From contig NC_061468.1 in assembly GCF_022581195.2 (NCBI RefSeq), forward strand, positions 11,488,001-11,552,000: a DNA stretch of 64,000 bases, given 5' to 3'. Within the stretch, counting starts at the first letter, position 1; the number at the start of each line of letters is the position of its first letter. This DNA comes from Helicoverpa zea. Taxonomy: Eukaryota > Arthropoda > Insecta > Lepidoptera > Noctuidae. The notes under the pieces are model-generated. The model saw only the letters and a list, made by a program, of their open reading frames with translations. It did no database searches and had not been told where the DNA came from. Position numbers and translations under genes: made by a program. Below, in pieces: positions 63,212 through 64,000 of this stretch.

Positions 63212-63223
63212 GGACGAACATAT
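63212..63223. repeat. SINE target-site duplication, 3' copy
   Basis: This is an exact copy of the 12 bases at 62896-62907. Confidence 0.9.
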
Positions 63224-64000
63224 TTGATAAAGCATACTCTAATTAATACCTAAGGCGACAGGAAAATCTTACCTATTTCAATATCAATTTAGTTCATTAG
63301 GTTGCGAGTCAAATTCAAACAAACCGTTAGTCTAATTAGGCGGCCTATTTTTGTGTATTATCAGTGTCAGCCACAATCTAAGTCACATATTACTGCTCCG
63401 TTTGCTTATCGTGAGCAAATACAGTAATTGATATTAGTTTAATATGGGAACGTGGGCCTGAATGTTGATTTAGCGGCGAATGGGGTGCGTTTGGTTAGTT
63501 TTTAATGAAGGCATAAATAAATAAAGTAAATAATGACAGTGGTTTATTGCATTTTAAATTAGAAGTCAAGAAATATTATAGTTAAAAGTAATAAAGACAT
63601 TTAAAATGGTTTGACGTGATTCCTATTTATTGTTATTTAACTTGTTTTTTTTTAGTTTAAACCTGGAAACTAAAATCAATCTTAAACAGTTAAATGTGCA
63701 GCACGTGGAAGCTAACATCAAGAAAAGTTTCAAAACTACACAAGTTATAAATTATGTTAAACAAATGCTTAGGCTTTGTCCGGACTAATTAGTAGATGGT
63801 CTATGTAAAGTTTACATAAAATCGGTCGAACGGTTTCTCATTTACTTCACTTTACCTATAAGTAGCGAGGCACGTATTAGGCCGCTGGTTAGTTATAAAT
63901 TATATTAAATCCAAACTTCTCAAGTTCCAAGATATGAAGCTAGGCAATTGAAAGAGTCGTGGGGTCAAAGATCATAACGTTACAGAAGTAATAGATCTCC
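63224..64000. other. AT-rich non-coding DNA with a repeat remnant
   Basis: No gene is seen. Around 63800-63845 the phrase TACATAAAATCGGTCGAACG followed by GTTTCTCA resembles the 3' parts of insect transposons (AAAATCGGTYGARCGGTTTC) and is probably a remnant without visible ends. Confidence 0.5.

Noticed and set aside
1..64000. CRISPR array, bacterial operon or endogenous virus
   Set aside because: No regularly spaced repeats, operon-like gene packing or viral protein motifs were seen. Both polymerases belong to non-LTR retrotransposons.

Overview
The window is AT-rich animal nuclear DNA with spliced-gene architecture and no bacterial features. It most likely comes from a moth or butterfly. 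The support is a 198-bp miniature Helitron with Lep1-type ends and internal sequence, several tRNA-headed SINEs of kinds I know from Lepidoptera, and a long R1-clade LINE. The species cannot be fixed from this sequence alone.

The best host-gene evidence is at 45478-46260 on the minus strand. A 40-codon first coding exon has a strong ATG context and ends exactly at a consensus GTAAGT splice donor. It lies next to a GC- and CpG-rich block that looks like the 5' UTR and promoter. Transcription therefore runs toward coordinate 1, and much or all of 1-45477 is probably a very long first intron or intron plus intergenic DNA. I do not recognise the protein. A few weak candidate exons or open frames (3041-3295 +, 10525-10759 +, 32517-32660 -, 33614-33796 -) are listed with low confidence.

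Layout: 1-22838 is AT-rich with only degraded repeat remnants. A Lep1-like Helitron sits at 22839-23036. A minus-strand SINE (25525-25930) lies inside a pair of diverged 65-bp direct repeats. From 25944 to 45477 the DNA is mostly featureless. The exon and promoter follow. Upstream of that promoter is a transposon-rich stretch: an old minus-strand SINE (48190-48365); a nearly intact R1-clade non-LTR retrotransposon (48516-52030) with a 10-bp target-site duplication, a 29-A tail and one frameshift between endonuclease and reverse transcriptase; a reversed Lep1-like Helitron remnant (52980-53377); and, directly abutting it, a 5'-truncated CR1/Rex/Daphne-like LINE (53379-55530) with a complete reverse transcriptase. 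Further right are a compact cluster of CRE, AP-1 and nuclear-receptor-like sites (56282-56323), a degenerate TGACGT-containing repeat interrupted by another SINE (56455-56690), a CpG-richer promoter-like stretch (about 59080-59290), and a young SINE with perfect 12-bp target duplications (62908-63211).

I found no convincing new multi-gene system. The points most worth following are the unidentified gene, the regulatory-site cluster, and the two SINEs that share one head but carry different tails.
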